From Azospirillum cavernae (GTDB taxonomy: Bacteria > Pseudomonadota > Alphaproteobacteria > Azospirillales > Azospirillaceae), in assembly GCF_003590795.1 (NCBI RefSeq), contig NZ_QYUL01000001.1, positions 699,001 to 763,000 of the forward strand: a stretch of 64,000 nt of DNA, given 5' to 3'. Below, in pieces: positions 9,234 to 17,598 of the stretch. The notes beneath the pieces are model-generated. The model had not been told where the DNA came from and did no database searches. It worked only from the letters and a program-made list of their open reading frames with translations. Position numbers and translations under genes: made by a program. Each line of letters starts with the position of its first letter. The stretch's first letter is position 1.

Positions 9234-10772
9234 ATGTCTAACGGCTTTCCGTACAACCAAATTCTCACCACCTATTCGCCGAGTGCAGGAACGTACGAAG
9301 GTTATACTTTTGCCGCCGCCGTGTGGGCCAACGGGTTGACGATGGTGGAGCTGCAAAACGGCACGGATTCGAGTGGAACTCCGGGGTACAGCTATCAATG
9401 CGTTCCCGGCATTGACGCCAATGGAGATTCCAACACCAGCCTGACGTTCCTGGTCAACACCAACAACGCCACGCAGGATCCGCCATATTATTTCCTGTGC
9501 GGATCAACGGCCAAACACGTCATTCTTTATTCGTTCACGCCGCAGGCCACGCCATCCGATTTGACGTCGGATTGCATCTCGCAAATGTCCACGGTCATCA
9601 CGCTGGACTGCCCGGTGGCCAGCGTGATGTTCTATCCGCCGACGGGGGTTCTGTACGTCGCTGGCTCGAATGGCGATTTGTCGACCTGGACGGTGACGTT
9701 CGACAGTGAGACCGGAATCCCCTCCGTCGCCTCGATCAACAGCACCAACGTCTATGATTCCGCGCCCAATGGGCAGATCCAGCTTTTCCTGGTCAACACG
9801 GGGAGCGGTTCTCCCTACGCGGTGGCCACCGGGCTGTGCACCTCGACGCAAAATGGGCTGGTGTATTTCAGCGCGGATTTGCAGGAAACCGGCTTCCTGA
9901 GCGACACCCCCGCCGACACGGTCGCGATCGCCCCGGCGCCCAACGGTCTCTACGCCGTCACCGCCACCACGTTGCAGTATTACAACGCGGCCAACATCAA
10001 GACGTCGCAGGCGCTCGCGGACTCGTTCACGGCGCCTTGGCAAACGCAGGTCACGGCGCCAAGTGGGACGACGTTCACCTCGGCGACCTTCTGCGCAATG
10101 CCCGGCGTGACCGACTATCCGCAGGGGCTGTTGCTGATCGGCGGTTACATCGGATCGTCCGACAACAGCGACGAAAACGGCGTGGTGTACGCCTACAATC
10201 CGGCGACCGGAAGCAGCGAGGAGCTGGAGAGCAGCATCTCTGGACCCGTCTATGGCATTATCGGCGATTGCGTCACCCACGCGTTGTATTGCAACGGTTC
10301 CAACGGGTTGGGCTTTCTCAATCTGAATCCTGGCGCGGATGGCGCGTTGAACACCACCCTCGTGGTGAACACGCCAACGAAGTCAAACGGGAAGGGATGG
10401 CTGCACATTCTTGAAGACATCGCTTTTGCGGCGATCGTCGTCGCCACGACCGCCGTCGGCGCGCCGGAGGTCGCCGTCGAGGAGGTGGAGTTGGACGCCG
10501 GAGCCGACGCCGTTGTTGATGAGAGTGGCTATGACGCTGATTCAGAAGACAACGATGACACCGATTCTGAAGGCGGTGATGACGATGACGCGCCGGTGAA
10601 CGACGCTCAACTGGCGCAGTCCCAGGCGGTGCAGGCTCCGCCGCCGGTTGATGGAACGCCGACCGATGGCGTTGACGCGCCGATGAACGACGCTCAACTG
10701 GCGCAGTCCCAGGTGAACCAGGCTCAGCCGCCGGTCGATGGAACGCCGACGGCCGGGGCCAACAACGTCTGA
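9234..10772 (+). CDS. Unknown protein: beta-rich body, hydrophobic segment, acidic and repeat tail
   Basis: I do not recognise the 512-residue product. Residues about 1-390 are rich in Gly, Ser, Thr, Asn, Tyr and short beta-type segments (for example SVMFYPPTGVLYVAGSNG, VYAYNPATGSSEELESS), resembling a beta-propeller in texture. There is no N-terminal signal peptide. A hydrophobic stretch follows (HILEDIAFAAIVVATTAV, about 388-405), then an acidic linker with DADSEDNDDTDSEGGDDDD, then two 29-residue repeats starting DAPVNDAQLAQSQ and DAPMNDAQLAQSQ, with PPPVDGTPT. GGTGA precedes ATG. Codon use is less GC-biased than its neighbours. It stands alone between tkt and the DUF4164-zapA group, probably acquired. 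A surface or structural role is only a guess. Confidence 0.7.
   Translation: MSNGFPYNQILTTYSPSAGTYEGYTFAAAVWANGLTMVELQNGTDSSGTPGYSYQCVPGIDANGDSNTSLTFLVNTNNATQDPPYYFLCGSTAKHVILYSFTPQATPSDLTSDCISQMSTVITLDCPVASVMFYPPTGVLYVAGSNGDLSTWTVTFDSETGIPSVASINSTNVYDSAPNGQIQLFLVNTGSGSPYAVATGLCTSTQNGLVYFSADLQETGFLSDTPADTVAIAPAPNGLYAVTATTLQYYNAANIKTSQALADSFTAPWQTQVTAPSGTTFTSATFCAMPGVTDYPQGLLLIGGYIGSSDNSDENGVVYAYNPATGSSEELESSISGPVYGIIGDCVTHALYCNGSNGLGFLNLNPGADGALNTTLVVNTPTKSNGKGWLHILEDIAFAAIVVATTAVGAPEVAVEEVELDAGADAVVDESGYDADSEDNDDTDSEGGDDDDAPVNDAQLAQSQAVQAPPPVDGTPTDGVDAPMNDAQLAQSQVNQAQPPVDGTPTAGANNV
10587..10760 (+). repeat. 87-bp tandem repeat, two copies, inside the unknown gene
   Basis: Copies start at 10587 and 10674, encoding the 29-residue units. 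The shared run GACGCTCAACTGGCGCAGTC is identical and the rest is near-identical, so the duplication is recent at DNA level. Confidence 0.9.
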
Positions 10773-10849
10773 AATCGACAGCGACGCGTCCGCTTCCGAA
10801 CCTCCCGGTTTGTGGCGCTTGGACGGGTGGGCGCGTGGTTTTGCAGGTT

Positions 10850-10896
10850 TTCCGAACCCGCCCTTGCGTGGGCCGGGTTCGGAACGCCGATTTTCA
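10850..10896 (+). terminator. Likely terminator of the unknown 512-residue gene
   Basis: Perfect 11-base inverted repeat TTCCGAACCCG (10850-10860) / CGGGTTCGGAA (10874-10884), extended inward by CCC/GGG around a TTGCGT loop. A short GATTTTC tract follows, so termination is likely but the U-run is weak and slightly displaced. Confidence 0.6.
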
Positions 10897-11097
10897 GGGG
10901 GCCGTCGCCCACAGTTCTAAACGGGGCGGCGGGCCGAGGGCGCGACGCTCCGTCTCTTCCCACCGCGATGATTGGGTGTTGACGTCGCCCGGCGGGCGGC
11001 CCAACTCTAGGCGTCCGAGCGGAGGACAACCGCCGTCGCGGGCGTCCGCGATGGTTTGGGTTTTCGTCAAAAGCTCTCTCGTCAAAGGCTTTGGCCC
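10897..11097 (+). other. Leader of the DUF4164-zapA genes
   Basis: No gene is visible. The 12-mer GATTGGGTGTTG occurs here at 10971-10982 and again at 11641-11652, the 5' end of the 6S RNA candidate. Within it TTGACG (10978-10983) could act as a -35 element, but no good -10 follows. Confidence 0.3.
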
Positions 11098-11322
11098 ATG
11101 GAATCCGTAAAAGCCGCGCTTGAGCGCCTCAACCGCGCGGTGGACCGTTTGGAGCACGCGGCGACGGCGCGCGAAGCCCGCGTGACGCGCCGCCATCAGG
11201 AACTGAGCCAGGCGCTGGACACGGCGCGGGCGGAGCGGGCGACCGCGCAGGCCACCGCCGACACGGTGTCGCAGCGGTTGGAGGTCGCCATCGGCCGTCT
11301 CGAACAGGTGCTGGAGAACTGA
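11098..11322 (+). CDS. DUF4164-type small coiled-coil protein
   Basis: A 74-residue, almost wholly helical protein (MESVKAALERLNRAVDRLEH to VAIGRLEQVLEN) with heptad-like Leu/Val/Ala spacing across its length. It matches the DUF4164 family that precedes zapA in many alphaproteobacteria and is thought to be connected to cell division; its biochemical role is not established. Start ATG 11098 is supported by AAAGG nine bases upstream. Four bases separate its stop from the zapA start, so the two are co-translated. Confidence 0.8.
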   Translation: MESVKAALERLNRAVDRLEHAATAREARVTRRHQELSQALDTARAERATAQATADTVSQRLEVAIGRLEQVLEN

Positions 11323-11326
11323 CGCC

Positions 11327-11641
11327 ATGGCCCAGGTCGACATCGAGGTCAACGGACGCGCCTATCGGATGCTCTGCGAAGACGGGCAGGAGGGGCGGTT
11401 GCGCGAACTGGCCGCCTATGTCGATGGCCGTCTGAAGCATCTGACCGGCGGCGGCAAATCCGGGTCGGACGCGCAGATGATGCTGATGACCTGTCTGGTG
11501 ATGGCCGACGAGCTGCAAGACCTGCTGGCCGGGCGCGGAGTCGTTCCGGTGTCGGTCGTCGAGCAGGCCGACGTGGTCGCCGGACTCGATCTCGTCACAA
11601 AACGCATCGAAGAGGTTGCTGTTCGGCTCGAGCGCGCCTAG
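11327..11641 (+). CDS. zapA: Cell-division protein ZapA
   Basis: A 104-residue protein of ZapA type, which crosslinks FtsZ filaments at midcell. The N-terminal globular part has VDIEVNGRAYRMLCEDGQEGRLRELAAYVD in family form, followed by an alpha-helical dimerisation tail (about 50-104). It is followed directly by the 6S RNA candidate and the 5-formyl-THF cyclo-ligase gene, the same order as zapA-ssrS-ygfA in E. coli, which supports both calls. Confidence 0.92.
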   Translation: MAQVDIEVNGRAYRMLCEDGQEGRLRELAAYVDGRLKHLTGGGKSGSDAQMMLMTCLVMADELQDLLAGRGVVPVSVVEQADVVAGLDLVTKRIEEVAVRLERA

Positions 11642-11775
11642 ATTGGGTGTTGGAAGGTCGCTGCCCGGTTCGACAGATCGCAATAATCCCCAGGGCCGAT
11701 AACCTTGATCCATTAGGGAGCTGTCCCTGTCCAGGCCTTGGCCTGATTACACGGCGCCCACCTGCTCATGCAGGC
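11640..11775 (+). ncRNA. ssrS: 6S RNA (RNA polymerase regulator), approximate ends
   Basis: 6S RNA mimics an open promoter and sequesters the housekeeping RNA polymerase in stationary phase. Position between zapA and the formyl-THF ligase gene is the conserved locus. Sequence features: closing stem GGGTGT (11645-11650) with GCGCCC (11754-11759), the left side of the central bubble AATAATCCCCAGGGCC, the internal hairpin AGGGAGCTGTCCCT, and CCAGGCCTTGGCCTG before the closing strand. A small CCTGC-TCAT-GCAGG hairpin follows at 11761-11774. Ends are estimated, not mapped. Confidence 0.75.
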
Positions 11776-11853
11776 CATGGAGGATAGGCATATGATCACC
11801 GGCCATGGCGGCCCCTTCCGCTTCCTTCTTTCCCTTGCTCCGCGACTCTGCTG

Positions 11854-12444
11854 ATGACCGACCCGCTGGGGACCGACCCGCTGGGCAAGGACGCTGCCCG
11901 TGCTGTGGCGCGCGTCGTGCGCGACTCCATCGCCGACCCGGACCCGCGCGACCGCGCGGCTTTGGCGGTGCGCGACCGGCTCGCGCAACTCGCCCTTCCC
12001 ATGGCGAGCGTTGGCGGCTACTGGCCGCTTGGGTCGGAACTCGACGTTCGGCCCGCTTTGCTCCATTTTAAACAAGCAGGTTACGCGGTGGCGCTGCCGG
12101 TCTCCGGGCCGCGCGGCACGGCGCTGGTCTTTCGCGATTGGGATCCGGCGCTGCCGATGGCGGCGGGCCGCTATGGGATTCAGGAGCCGGACGCGAGCCG
12201 TCCAGTGCTTCAGCCTGGGGTTCTGCTGGTGCCGTTGCTGGCCTTCGACCGCAGCGGCCAGCGTTTGGGCTATGGGGCGGGTTATTACGACCGGACGCTC
12301 GACGCGCTGCGCGCGCGTGGTCCGGTGGTCGCGGTCGGCGTCGCCTTCGCGGCGCAGGAGGTTGCGGCGGTGCCCTGCGGCCCGCATGACGAGCGGTTGG
12401 ATTGGATTGTGACGGAGCGCGAGACGCTCCGTTTTGGGGAATAA
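11854..12444 (+). CDS. 5-formyltetrahydrofolate cyclo-ligase
   Basis: A 196-residue protein that converts 5-formyl-THF to methenyl-THF using ATP. The family signature LGYGAGYYDRTLD (about 141-153) and the preceding PGVLLVPLLAFD are intact. The first residues MTDPLGTDPLGKD come from a perfect 15-bp tandem duplication, which inserted five codons right after the ATG. No strong ribosome binding site is visible before ATG 11854. It follows the 6S RNA candidate, as in E. coli, where the RNA and this gene are co-transcribed, and precedes a YmdB-type gene by ten bases. Confidence 0.92.
   Translation: MTDPLGTDPLGKDAARAVARVVRDSIADPDPRDRAALAVRDRLAQLALPMASVGGYWPLGSELDVRPALLHFKQAGYAVALPVSGPRGTALVFRDWDPALPMAAGRYGIQEPDASRPVLQPGVLLVPLLAFDRSGQRLGYGAGYYDRTLDALRARGPVVAVGVAFAAQEVAAVPCGPHDERLDWIVTERETLRFGE
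11856..11885. repeat. 15-bp tandem duplication at the start of the cyclo-ligase gene
   Basis: Two perfect adjacent copies of GACCGACCCGCTGGG starting in the ATG codon itself; in frame, it duplicates the pentapeptide TDPLG. Confidence 0.95.
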
Positions 12445-12454
12445 GGCGGGAACG

Positions 12455-13279
12455 ATGCGGATTTTGTTTTTCGGCGACGTGGTGGGCCGGGCCGGGCGGG
12501 ACGCGGTGATCGCGCACATGCCAGCGCTGCGCGAGCGGCTGGACCCCGACCTGACCGTGGTCAACGGCGAGAACGCCGCCGGGGGCTATGGCGTCACCGT
12601 CAAAATCGCCGAAGAATTCTTCGCCGCCGGGATCGACGTGGTGACTCTGGGCAACCACACCTGGGACCAGAAAGAGCTGGTCGGCACCATCGAGCAGCAA
12701 CCGCGCATCGTCCGCCCGGTGAATTACCCGGAAGGCACGCCGGGGCGCGGCTTCGTCCTGTTGCAGGCGCGTGGCGGGCGCAAGGTGCTGGTCATCAACG
12801 TGCTGCTGCGCCTGTTCATGGAGCCGATGGACGACCCGTTCGCGGCGGTGGACCGGGTGCTGAAGGCGCACCGGCTGGGCGCGGGCGGGGTGGACGCCAT
12901 CCTGATCGACGTCCATGGCGAGGCGACCAGCGAGAAGATGATTATGGGCCATTTCTGCGATGGCCGCGCCTCGCTGGTGGTGGGAACCCACAGCCATGTG
13001 CCGACCGCCGACCACACGGTCTTGCCCAAGGGAACCGCCTATCAGACCGACGCGGGCATGTGCGGCGATTACGACAGCGCCATCGGCATGAAAAAAGAGG
13101 TGGCGATGGCCAAGATGGTCCGCAAGCTGCCAACCGAGCGGCTGTCTCCGGCGGAAGGCGAGGGGACGGTCTGCGGCTGCTATGTGGAGACCGACGACCG
13201 CACCGGGCTGGCCCTGCGCATCGAGCCGCTGCGGATCGGCGGGCGGCTGAGCCAGACCTTCCCGGAACGGAGCCAGTGA
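12455..13279 (+). CDS. YmdB-type (TIGR00282) metallophosphoesterase
   Basis: A 274-residue protein of the family that includes Bacillus YmdB and DR1281, phosphodiesterases acting on 2',3'-cyclic nucleotides. Metal-binding motifs are in order: FGDVVGRAGR (6-15), NGENAAGG, LGNHTWDQKE, DVHGEATSEK and GTHSHVPTAD. Start at ATG 12455 is supported by AAGG eight bases upstream. It directly follows the cyclo-ligase gene, so the two are probably one transcript. The cellular substrate in alphaproteobacteria is unknown. Confidence 0.9.
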   Translation: MRILFFGDVVGRAGRDAVIAHMPALRERLDPDLTVVNGENAAGGYGVTVKIAEEFFAAGIDVVTLGNHTWDQKELVGTIEQQPRIVRPVNYPEGTPGRGFVLLQARGGRKVLVINVLLRLFMEPMDDPFAAVDRVLKAHRLGAGGVDAILIDVHGEATSEKMIMGHFCDGRASLVVGTHSHVPTADHTVLPKGTAYQTDAGMCGDYDSAIGMKKEVAMAKMVRKLPTERLSPAEGEGTVCGCYVETDDRTGLALRIEPLRIGGRLSQTFPERSQ

Positions 13280-13312
13280 CGGGACAGCCGGGGCGCTGAG
13301 ACGAAAAGCGGC

Positions 13313-13333
13313 GCGCGGCGGTCTGCGCCGCGC
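13313..13333 (+). terminator. GC-rich hairpin after the YmdB-type gene
   Basis: Perfect 8-bp stem GCGCGGCG / CGCCGCGC with a GTCTG loop. The following TCTCGCC is not a proper U-run, so intrinsic termination is weakly supported. Confidence 0.4.
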
Positions 13334-13470
13334 TCTCGCCATATTGACTTTCTAATCCGGTGGGTGTCGTCTGCCGCGCCGAAAGCGTGCGGTGGCGTGA
13401 CGGACCTGTTACATGTGTTCTGCGCCCATCCACCGATTTAACCCGTTCTTGTTCGAGGCTCGTTCGCCCC

Positions 13471-14223
13471 ATGGCCGGTCATTCCCAATTTAAGAACATC
13501 ATGCACCGCAAGGGCGCGCAGGACGCCAAGCGGTCCAAGATTTTCAACAAGCTCGCCCGCGAAATCACCGTGGCGGCCAAAGCGGGCCTGCCCGACCCGG
13601 CGGCCAACCCGCGCCTGCGCGCCGCCATTCTGGCGGGCCGCGCGCAAAACATGCCGCGCGACCGCATCGACCGCGCCATCAAGCAGGGCACGCCCGGCGG
13701 CGGCGACGACGCCAACTATGAAGAGATCCGCTACGAGGGTTACGGCCCCGGCGGCACCGCGCTGATTGTCGAGGCGCTGACCGACAACCGCAACCGCACC
13801 GCCTCGGAAGTGCGTTCCGCCTTCACCAAGCATGGCGGCAGCCTGGGCGAGACCAATTCGGTCAGCTTCATGTTCAACCGGGTCGGCGCGATCCTCTACC
13901 CCGTCGCCGCCGCCAGCGCCGACGTCATGTTCGAAGCGGCCCTGGAGGCGGGCGCCGACAATGTGGAATCGGACGAAGACGGCCATCAGGTGACGAGCAC
14001 GATCGAGAATTTCGGTCTGGTGCGCGACGCGCTGGAAGCCAAGTTCGGCGCCCCGGAAAGCGCGCGTCTGACCTGGCTGCCGTTGAACACCGTCGCCCCC
14101 AGCGAAGAGGCGGCGGCCAGCCTGTTGAAGCTGATCGACGTGTTGGAAGACAACGACGACGTTCAGGTGGTCGAAGGCAACTTCGACATCTCCGACGAGC
14201 TGATGCAAAAGCTCACCGCCTGA
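13471..14223 (+). CDS. YebC/PmpR family protein
   Basis: A 250-residue protein starting [18 protein letters not shown], the conserved N terminus of the family, followed by [13 protein letters not shown] and the NPRLRAAI segment. The family was long described as transcriptional regulators; some members have been reported to help ribosomes through proline-rich stretches, which is notable here because tolA a few genes downstream has long polyproline runs. It sits just upstream of ruvC, the common arrangement. An in-frame extension to 13360 lacks the conserved start and is rejected. Confidence 0.93.
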   Translation: MAGHSQFKNIMHRKGAQDAKRSKIFNKLAREITVAAKAGLPDPAANPRLRAAILAGRAQNMPRDRIDRAIKQGTPGGGDDANYEEIRYEGYGPGGTALIVEALTDNRNRTASEVRSAFTKHGGSLGETNSVSFMFNRVGAILYPVAAASADVMFEAALEAGADNVESDEDGHQVTSTIENFGLVRDALEAKFGAPESARLTWLPLNTVAPSEEAAASLLKLIDVLEDNDDVQVVEGNFDISDELMQKLTA

Positions 14224-14274
14224 ATTTGGGCGGGGCCTGATTGGGCTTGGGTTGGGGCGAACGGGGGCAGGGTT

Positions 14275-14985
14275 GTGTTTGCGCAGGCCGGACGACACGG
14301 AACGGCGCCGCCTTCGGCGGTTCGTCTGCTGGGGATCGACCCTGGCCTGCGCCACACCGGGTGGGGCGTCATTGACGTCGTCGGCAACCGCCTGACCCAC
14401 GTCGCCGACGGCGCGGTCCATTCCGACGCCAATTGCACGTTGGCCGAACGTCTGGTCCAGCTTCACGACGCCCTGTCGGCGGTGCTGGAGCGATACGCCC
14501 CGGACGAGGCGGCGGTCGAGGAGACCTTCGTCAACGCCAACGCCGCGTCCACCCTGAAGTTGGGGCAGGCCCGCGCGGTGGCGCTGCTGGTTCCGGCGCT
14601 GGCCGGTCTGGCGGTGGCGGAATACGCCAACAATATGGTCAAAAAGGCCGTCGTCGGGCAGGGCCGGGCGGACAAGGCGCAGGTGCAGGCGATGATCCGC
14701 CTGCTGTTGCCCGGCTGCGCCATCACCACCGCCGACGCCGCCGACGCGCTCGCCGTGGCGATCTGCCACGCCCATCATCGGTCCAGTTGGACGATGTGGC
14801 GCCGTGGCGGCGGGGTGTTTCCGGTGAAGAGGTCCCTCTCCCCTGAGAGAGCTGAGGCGCGCGTCCTGGAAACCCTCTCCCCCCGGGGAGAGGGCTGGGT
14901 GAGGGGGACGCGTCGCGGATCCTCTCGGGTTCGGCCAGCGCCCCCCCCTCACCCCAACCCTCTCCCCGGGGGGGAGAGGGGGTGA
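14275..14985 (+). CDS. ruvC: Holliday-junction resolvase RuvC with repeat-derived C-terminal extension
   Basis: RuvC cuts Holliday junctions loaded with RuvAB. The acidic catalytic residues are in place: LLGIDPGLR (about residue 21), AVEETFVN (about 82-83) and [16 protein letters not shown] (about 155-160). Family members are usually about 165-180 residues; this one is 236. From about residue 180 the sequence is encoded by the palindromic repeat at 14826 ([13 protein letters not shown], then [12 protein letters not shown]), so the natural end was replaced by a low-complexity tail. Start is GTG 14275 after a GGGGGCAGGG stretch. The stop overlaps the start of the DUF559 gene (GTGA). Confidence 0.9.
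   Translation: MFAQAGRHGTAPPSAVRLLGIDPGLRHTGWGVIDVVGNRLTHVADGAVHSDANCTLAERLVQLHDALSAVLERYAPDEAAVEETFVNANAASTLKLGQARAVALLVPALAGLAVAEYANNMVKKAVVGQGRADKAQVQAMIRLLLPGCAITTADAADALAVAICHAHHRSSWTMWRRGGGVFPVKRSLSPERAEARVLETLSPRGEGWVRGTRRGSSRVRPAPPPHPNPLPGGERG
14826..14985. repeat. Palindromic repeat, copy B, at the end of ruvC
   Basis: Arms at 14873-14907 and about 14945-14981 are inverted complements with a few mismatches; each contains a palindromic core (CCCTCTCCCC-CC-GGGGAGAGGG in the left arm). Further family-like sequence (CCCTCTCCCCTGAGAG) lies at 14833. It encodes the last roughly 55 codons of ruvC and supplies the overlapping stop and GTG start of the next gene. More diverged than the copies at 5511 and 44620. 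Confidence 0.88.
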
Positions 14986-15395
14986 AGCCGGTCGCGGCGG
15001 CCAAGGCGAAGCCCAGCGATTTTTTGACCGAACGCGCGCGCGATTTGCAGCAGTCGGCCACCGATGTCGAGAAGATGGTCTGGCAGAAACTGCGCAACGC
15101 CCAGCTTGGGGCGAAATTCCGCCGACAGGAGCCGATCCTTGGCTATGTGGCGGATTTCGTGTCGCACGATCACCGGCTGATCGTCGAACTTGATGGCGGG
15201 CAGCACGCCGAGCAAACCGCCGCCCACGACGAACGACGGACCAAGCTGCTGGAGCAGGCCGGTTTCCGCGTCCTACGCTTTTGGAACACCGACGTGATCG
15301 CGAATCTCGACGGCGTTCTGGAAACCATCCGCGCCCGTCTGGACGAAACGCCGACGCTCCGCCATCAACCATCCGGTCGGGAAACGCTTCTATGA
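14982..15395 (+). CDS. DUF559 (VSR-related, PD-(D/E)XK-like) putative nuclease
   Basis: A 137-residue protein. After a helical N terminus ([20 protein letters not shown]) comes the family core: [39 protein letters not shown] with the acidic D...E-L-D pattern of restriction-like nucleases, and [20 protein letters not shown]. Function of DUF559 is not established; the fold is related to very-short-patch-repair endonucleases. It starts with GTG inside the palindromic repeat, overlapping the ruvC stop, and its TGA overlaps the ruvA ATG. It is therefore an insertion into the usual ruvC-ruvA junction, fully embedded in the operon and probably co-translated. Confidence 0.88.
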   Translation: MKPVAAAKAKPSDFLTERARDLQQSATDVEKMVWQKLRNAQLGAKFRRQEPILGYVADFVSHDHRLIVELDGGQHAEQTAAHDERRTKLLEQAGFRVLRFWNTDVIANLDGVLETIRARLDETPTLRHQPSGRETLL

Positions 15396-16018
15396 TCGCC
15401 AAACTCACCGGAATCGTCGATTCCACCGGAACCGACTGGGTCGTTCTGGACGTCAACGGGGTCGGCTATCTGCTGTCCTGCTCCAACCGCACGCTGTCGC
15501 GGATGGTTGTGGGGGAGCGGGCCTCGCTGGTGGTGGAAACCTTCATCCGCGAGGAGCGCATCGTTCTGCACGGCTTCGGCGATCCGGGCGAGCGCGATTG
15601 GTTCAAGCTGTTGACCACCATCCAGGGCGTCGGCGCGCGGCTGGCCCTGTCGATCCTGGGCGTGCTCGACCCCGACCAGCTCACCCGCGCCATCGCCGCG
15701 CAGGACAAGACCGCGCTGATCCGCGCCGACGGCGTCGGGCCGAAGGTGGCGGCGCGCATTCTGAACGAGTTGAAGGACAAGGTCGGCAATCTGACGCTCG
15801 GCCCCGCCGCCGCGCCCGCGACGCCGGTCAAGGGCGCCCCGGCGCTGGCGGCGTCCACCGCCAACGCGGCCTTGGCCGACGCGGTGTCGGCGCTGGTCAA
15901 TCTCGGCTATGGCCGGTCGGAAGCCTTTGGCGCGGTGGTCGCCGCCGGGCGGGCGCTGGGCGATGACGCCAGCGTCTCCGACCTGATCCGCCAGGGCCTG
16001 AAGGAATTGAGCCAATGA
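15392..16018 (+). CDS. ruvA: Holliday-junction DNA-binding protein RuvA
   Basis: A 208-residue protein that binds four-way junctions and loads RuvB. Domain I ([26 protein letters not shown]), the two helix-hairpin-helix elements around [17 protein letters not shown] and [20 protein letters not shown], an Ala/Pro linker and the C-terminal RuvB-contacting domain ([16 protein letters not shown]) are all present. ATG overlaps the stop of the DUF559 gene, and the TGA overlaps the ruvB start. Confidence 0.96.
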   Translation: MIAKLTGIVDSTGTDWVVLDVNGVGYLLSCSNRTLSRMVVGERASLVVETFIREERIVLHGFGDPGERDWFKLLTTIQGVGARLALSILGVLDPDQLTRAIAAQDKTALIRADGVGPKVAARILNELKDKVGNLTLGPAAAPATPVKGAPALAASTANAALADAVSALVNLGYGRSEAFGAVVAAGRALGDDASVSDLIRQGLKELSQ

Positions 16019-17085
16019 CCGGGCCGGACCGTCTGGTGCAGCCGGGCCAAGGGCAGGGCGACGGGGCGGAATCCTCGATCCGGCCCTTGACCCTGGCTGA
16101 GTTCATCGGCCAGCGGCAAGCGCGGGAAAACCTGTCGATCTTCATCCAGGCCGCCCGCTCGCGCGGGGAGGCGCTGGACCATGTGCTGCTGTTCGGCCCG
16201 CCGGGGCTGGGCAAGACGACGCTGGCGCAGATCGTGGCGCGCGAGCTGGGCGTGGGATTCCGCGCCACCTCCGGCCCGGTGATCGCGCGGGCGGGGGATT
16301 TGGCGGCGCTGCTGACCAACCTCCAGCCCCACGATGTTTTGTTCATCGACGAGATTCACCGCCTTAATCCCGCCGTGGAAGAGGTGTTGTATCCCGCTAT
16401 GGAGGATTTCCAACTCGACCTCATCATCGGCGAAGGGCCGTCGGCGCGCTCGATCCGCATCGATCTGCCGCCCTTCACGCTGGTCGGCGCGACGACGCGC
16501 AGCGGCCTCATCACGCGCCCCTTGCGCGAACGCTTCGGCATTCCGGTGCGGTTGCAATTTTACGAACCCGACGAGCTGGAGCTGATCGTCCGCCGCGCCG
16601 CCGGGGTGCTGAACATGGCGATCACGCCGGAAGGCGCGCGGGAAATCGCCAACCGGGCGCGCGGCACCCCGCGCGTGTCGGGGCGCCTGCTGCGCCGGGT
16701 GCGCGACATCGCCGCCGTGGCGGGGGTGGACGAGGTGGACAAGCGGGTGGCCGACGCCGCCCTGACCCGGCTGGAGGTGGATCGGCTGGGGCTGGACAGC
16801 ATGGACCGCCGCTATCTTGGGCTGGTCGCCACCAATTACGGCGGCGGGCCGGTCGGGGTGGAGACTCTGGGCGCGGCGCTGGGCGAACAGCGCGACGTGC
16901 TGGAAGAGGTGGTCGAACCCTATCTGATTCAGCAGGGCTTTCTGCAACGCACGCCGCGCGGGCGCATGCTGACCGACCAGGGATTCCGCTATCTCGGCCT
17001 CAACCCGCCGAGCGCGCCGATCCGCCAATTCGACATGCTCGACCGTCTGGCCGACAGCGCGGAGGGGGAGGGCGACGATGCCTGA
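16015..17085 (+). CDS. ruvB: Holliday-junction branch-migration ATPase RuvB
   Basis: A 356-residue AAA+ motor driving branch migration with RuvA. Walker [10 protein letters not shown] (about residues 62-70), Walker [12 protein letters not shown], the sensor segment [10 protein letters not shown] and the C-terminal winged-helix ([15 protein letters not shown]) are intact. N-terminal [11 protein letters not shown] is the family start. Its ATG overlaps the ruvA stop and its end overlaps ybgC by eight bases, so ruvCAB and tol genes look transcriptionally linked. Confidence 0.97.
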   Translation: MTGPDRLVQPGQGQGDGAESSIRPLTLAEFIGQRQARENLSIFIQAARSRGEALDHVLLFGPPGLGKTTLAQIVARELGVGFRATSGPVIARAGDLAALLTNLQPHDVLFIDEIHRLNPAVEEVLYPAMEDFQLDLIIGEGPSARSIRIDLPPFTLVGATTRSGLITRPLRERFGIPVRLQFYEPDELELIVRRAAGVLNMAITPEGAREIANRARGTPRVSGRLLRRVRDIAAVAGVDEVDKRVADAALTRLEVDRLGLDSMDRRYLGLVATNYGGGPVGVETLGAALGEQRDVLEEVVEPYLIQQGFLQRTPRGRMLTDQGFRYLGLNPPSAPIRQFDMLDRLADSAEGEGDDA

Positions 17086-17593
17086 TCCGGCGCTTTCCCT
17101 GTCCGGCTGGTTCGCCGAGGACGGCACGCACCGTTTTCCCGTGCGCGTCTATTACGAGGACACCGACGCGGGCGGCATCGTCTACCACGCCAATTACCTG
17201 CGCTTCGTCGAACGGGCGCGGTCGGAGATGCTCTATCTTCTGGGCTTTCGCCAGACCGCCATGGCGGCGGGCGGCCCGGATTCGCCAAGTGTGTCATTTG
17301 CGGTACGGCGGACGACGATTGACTTCGCCGCCCCGGCCCGGCTTGAGGATACGCTTGAAGTGGAGACCAGGATCGCCGATATCGGCGGTGCCTCCTTCGC
17401 AGTTGCACAATTCATCCGCCGCGATGGGCGCTTGCTCGTCCGCGCCGATCTGCAATTGGTGACGATCAACGCGGCGGGACGCGCCGTGCGCCTGCCCGGT
17501 TCGGTGCGCGCGGCGATGGATCGGCTGCGTCGGACGCAAGAATCGTTTCAACCCGGCCCCAATCGGCCCAACACCCTGCAAACACGAGACTGA
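17078..17593 (+). CDS. ybgC: Tol-Pal-associated acyl-CoA thioesterase
   Basis: A 171-residue hotdog-fold thioesterase, the usual first gene of tol-pal operons. The 4HBT signature [19 protein letters not shown] (about 23-41) carries the catalytic aspartate in DTDAGG. Family members hydrolyse short-chain or ACP-linked acyl groups near the inner membrane. The gene overlaps ruvB and precedes tolQ by five bases. Confidence 0.95.
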   Translation: MPDPALSLSGWFAEDGTHRFPVRVYYEDTDAGGIVYHANYLRFVERARSEMLYLLGFRQTAMAAGGPDSPSVSFAVRRTTIDFAAPARLEDTLEVETRIADIGGASFAVAQFIRRDGRLLVRADLQLVTINAAGRAVRLPGSVRAAMDRLRRTQESFQPGPNRPNTLQTRD

Positions 17594-17598
17594 CCGCG

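Noticed and set aside
9071-9271. 66-residue minus-strand frame in the AT-rich leader
   Set aside because: Overlaps the start of the 512-residue gene, has no ribosome binding site, and its composition fits random AT-rich DNA.
14221-14262. Imperfect repeat GCCTGA...GGGC after yebC as another stop-codon duplication
   Set aside because: The two parts differ in spacing and sequence too much to count with the clean 14-15-bp duplications.
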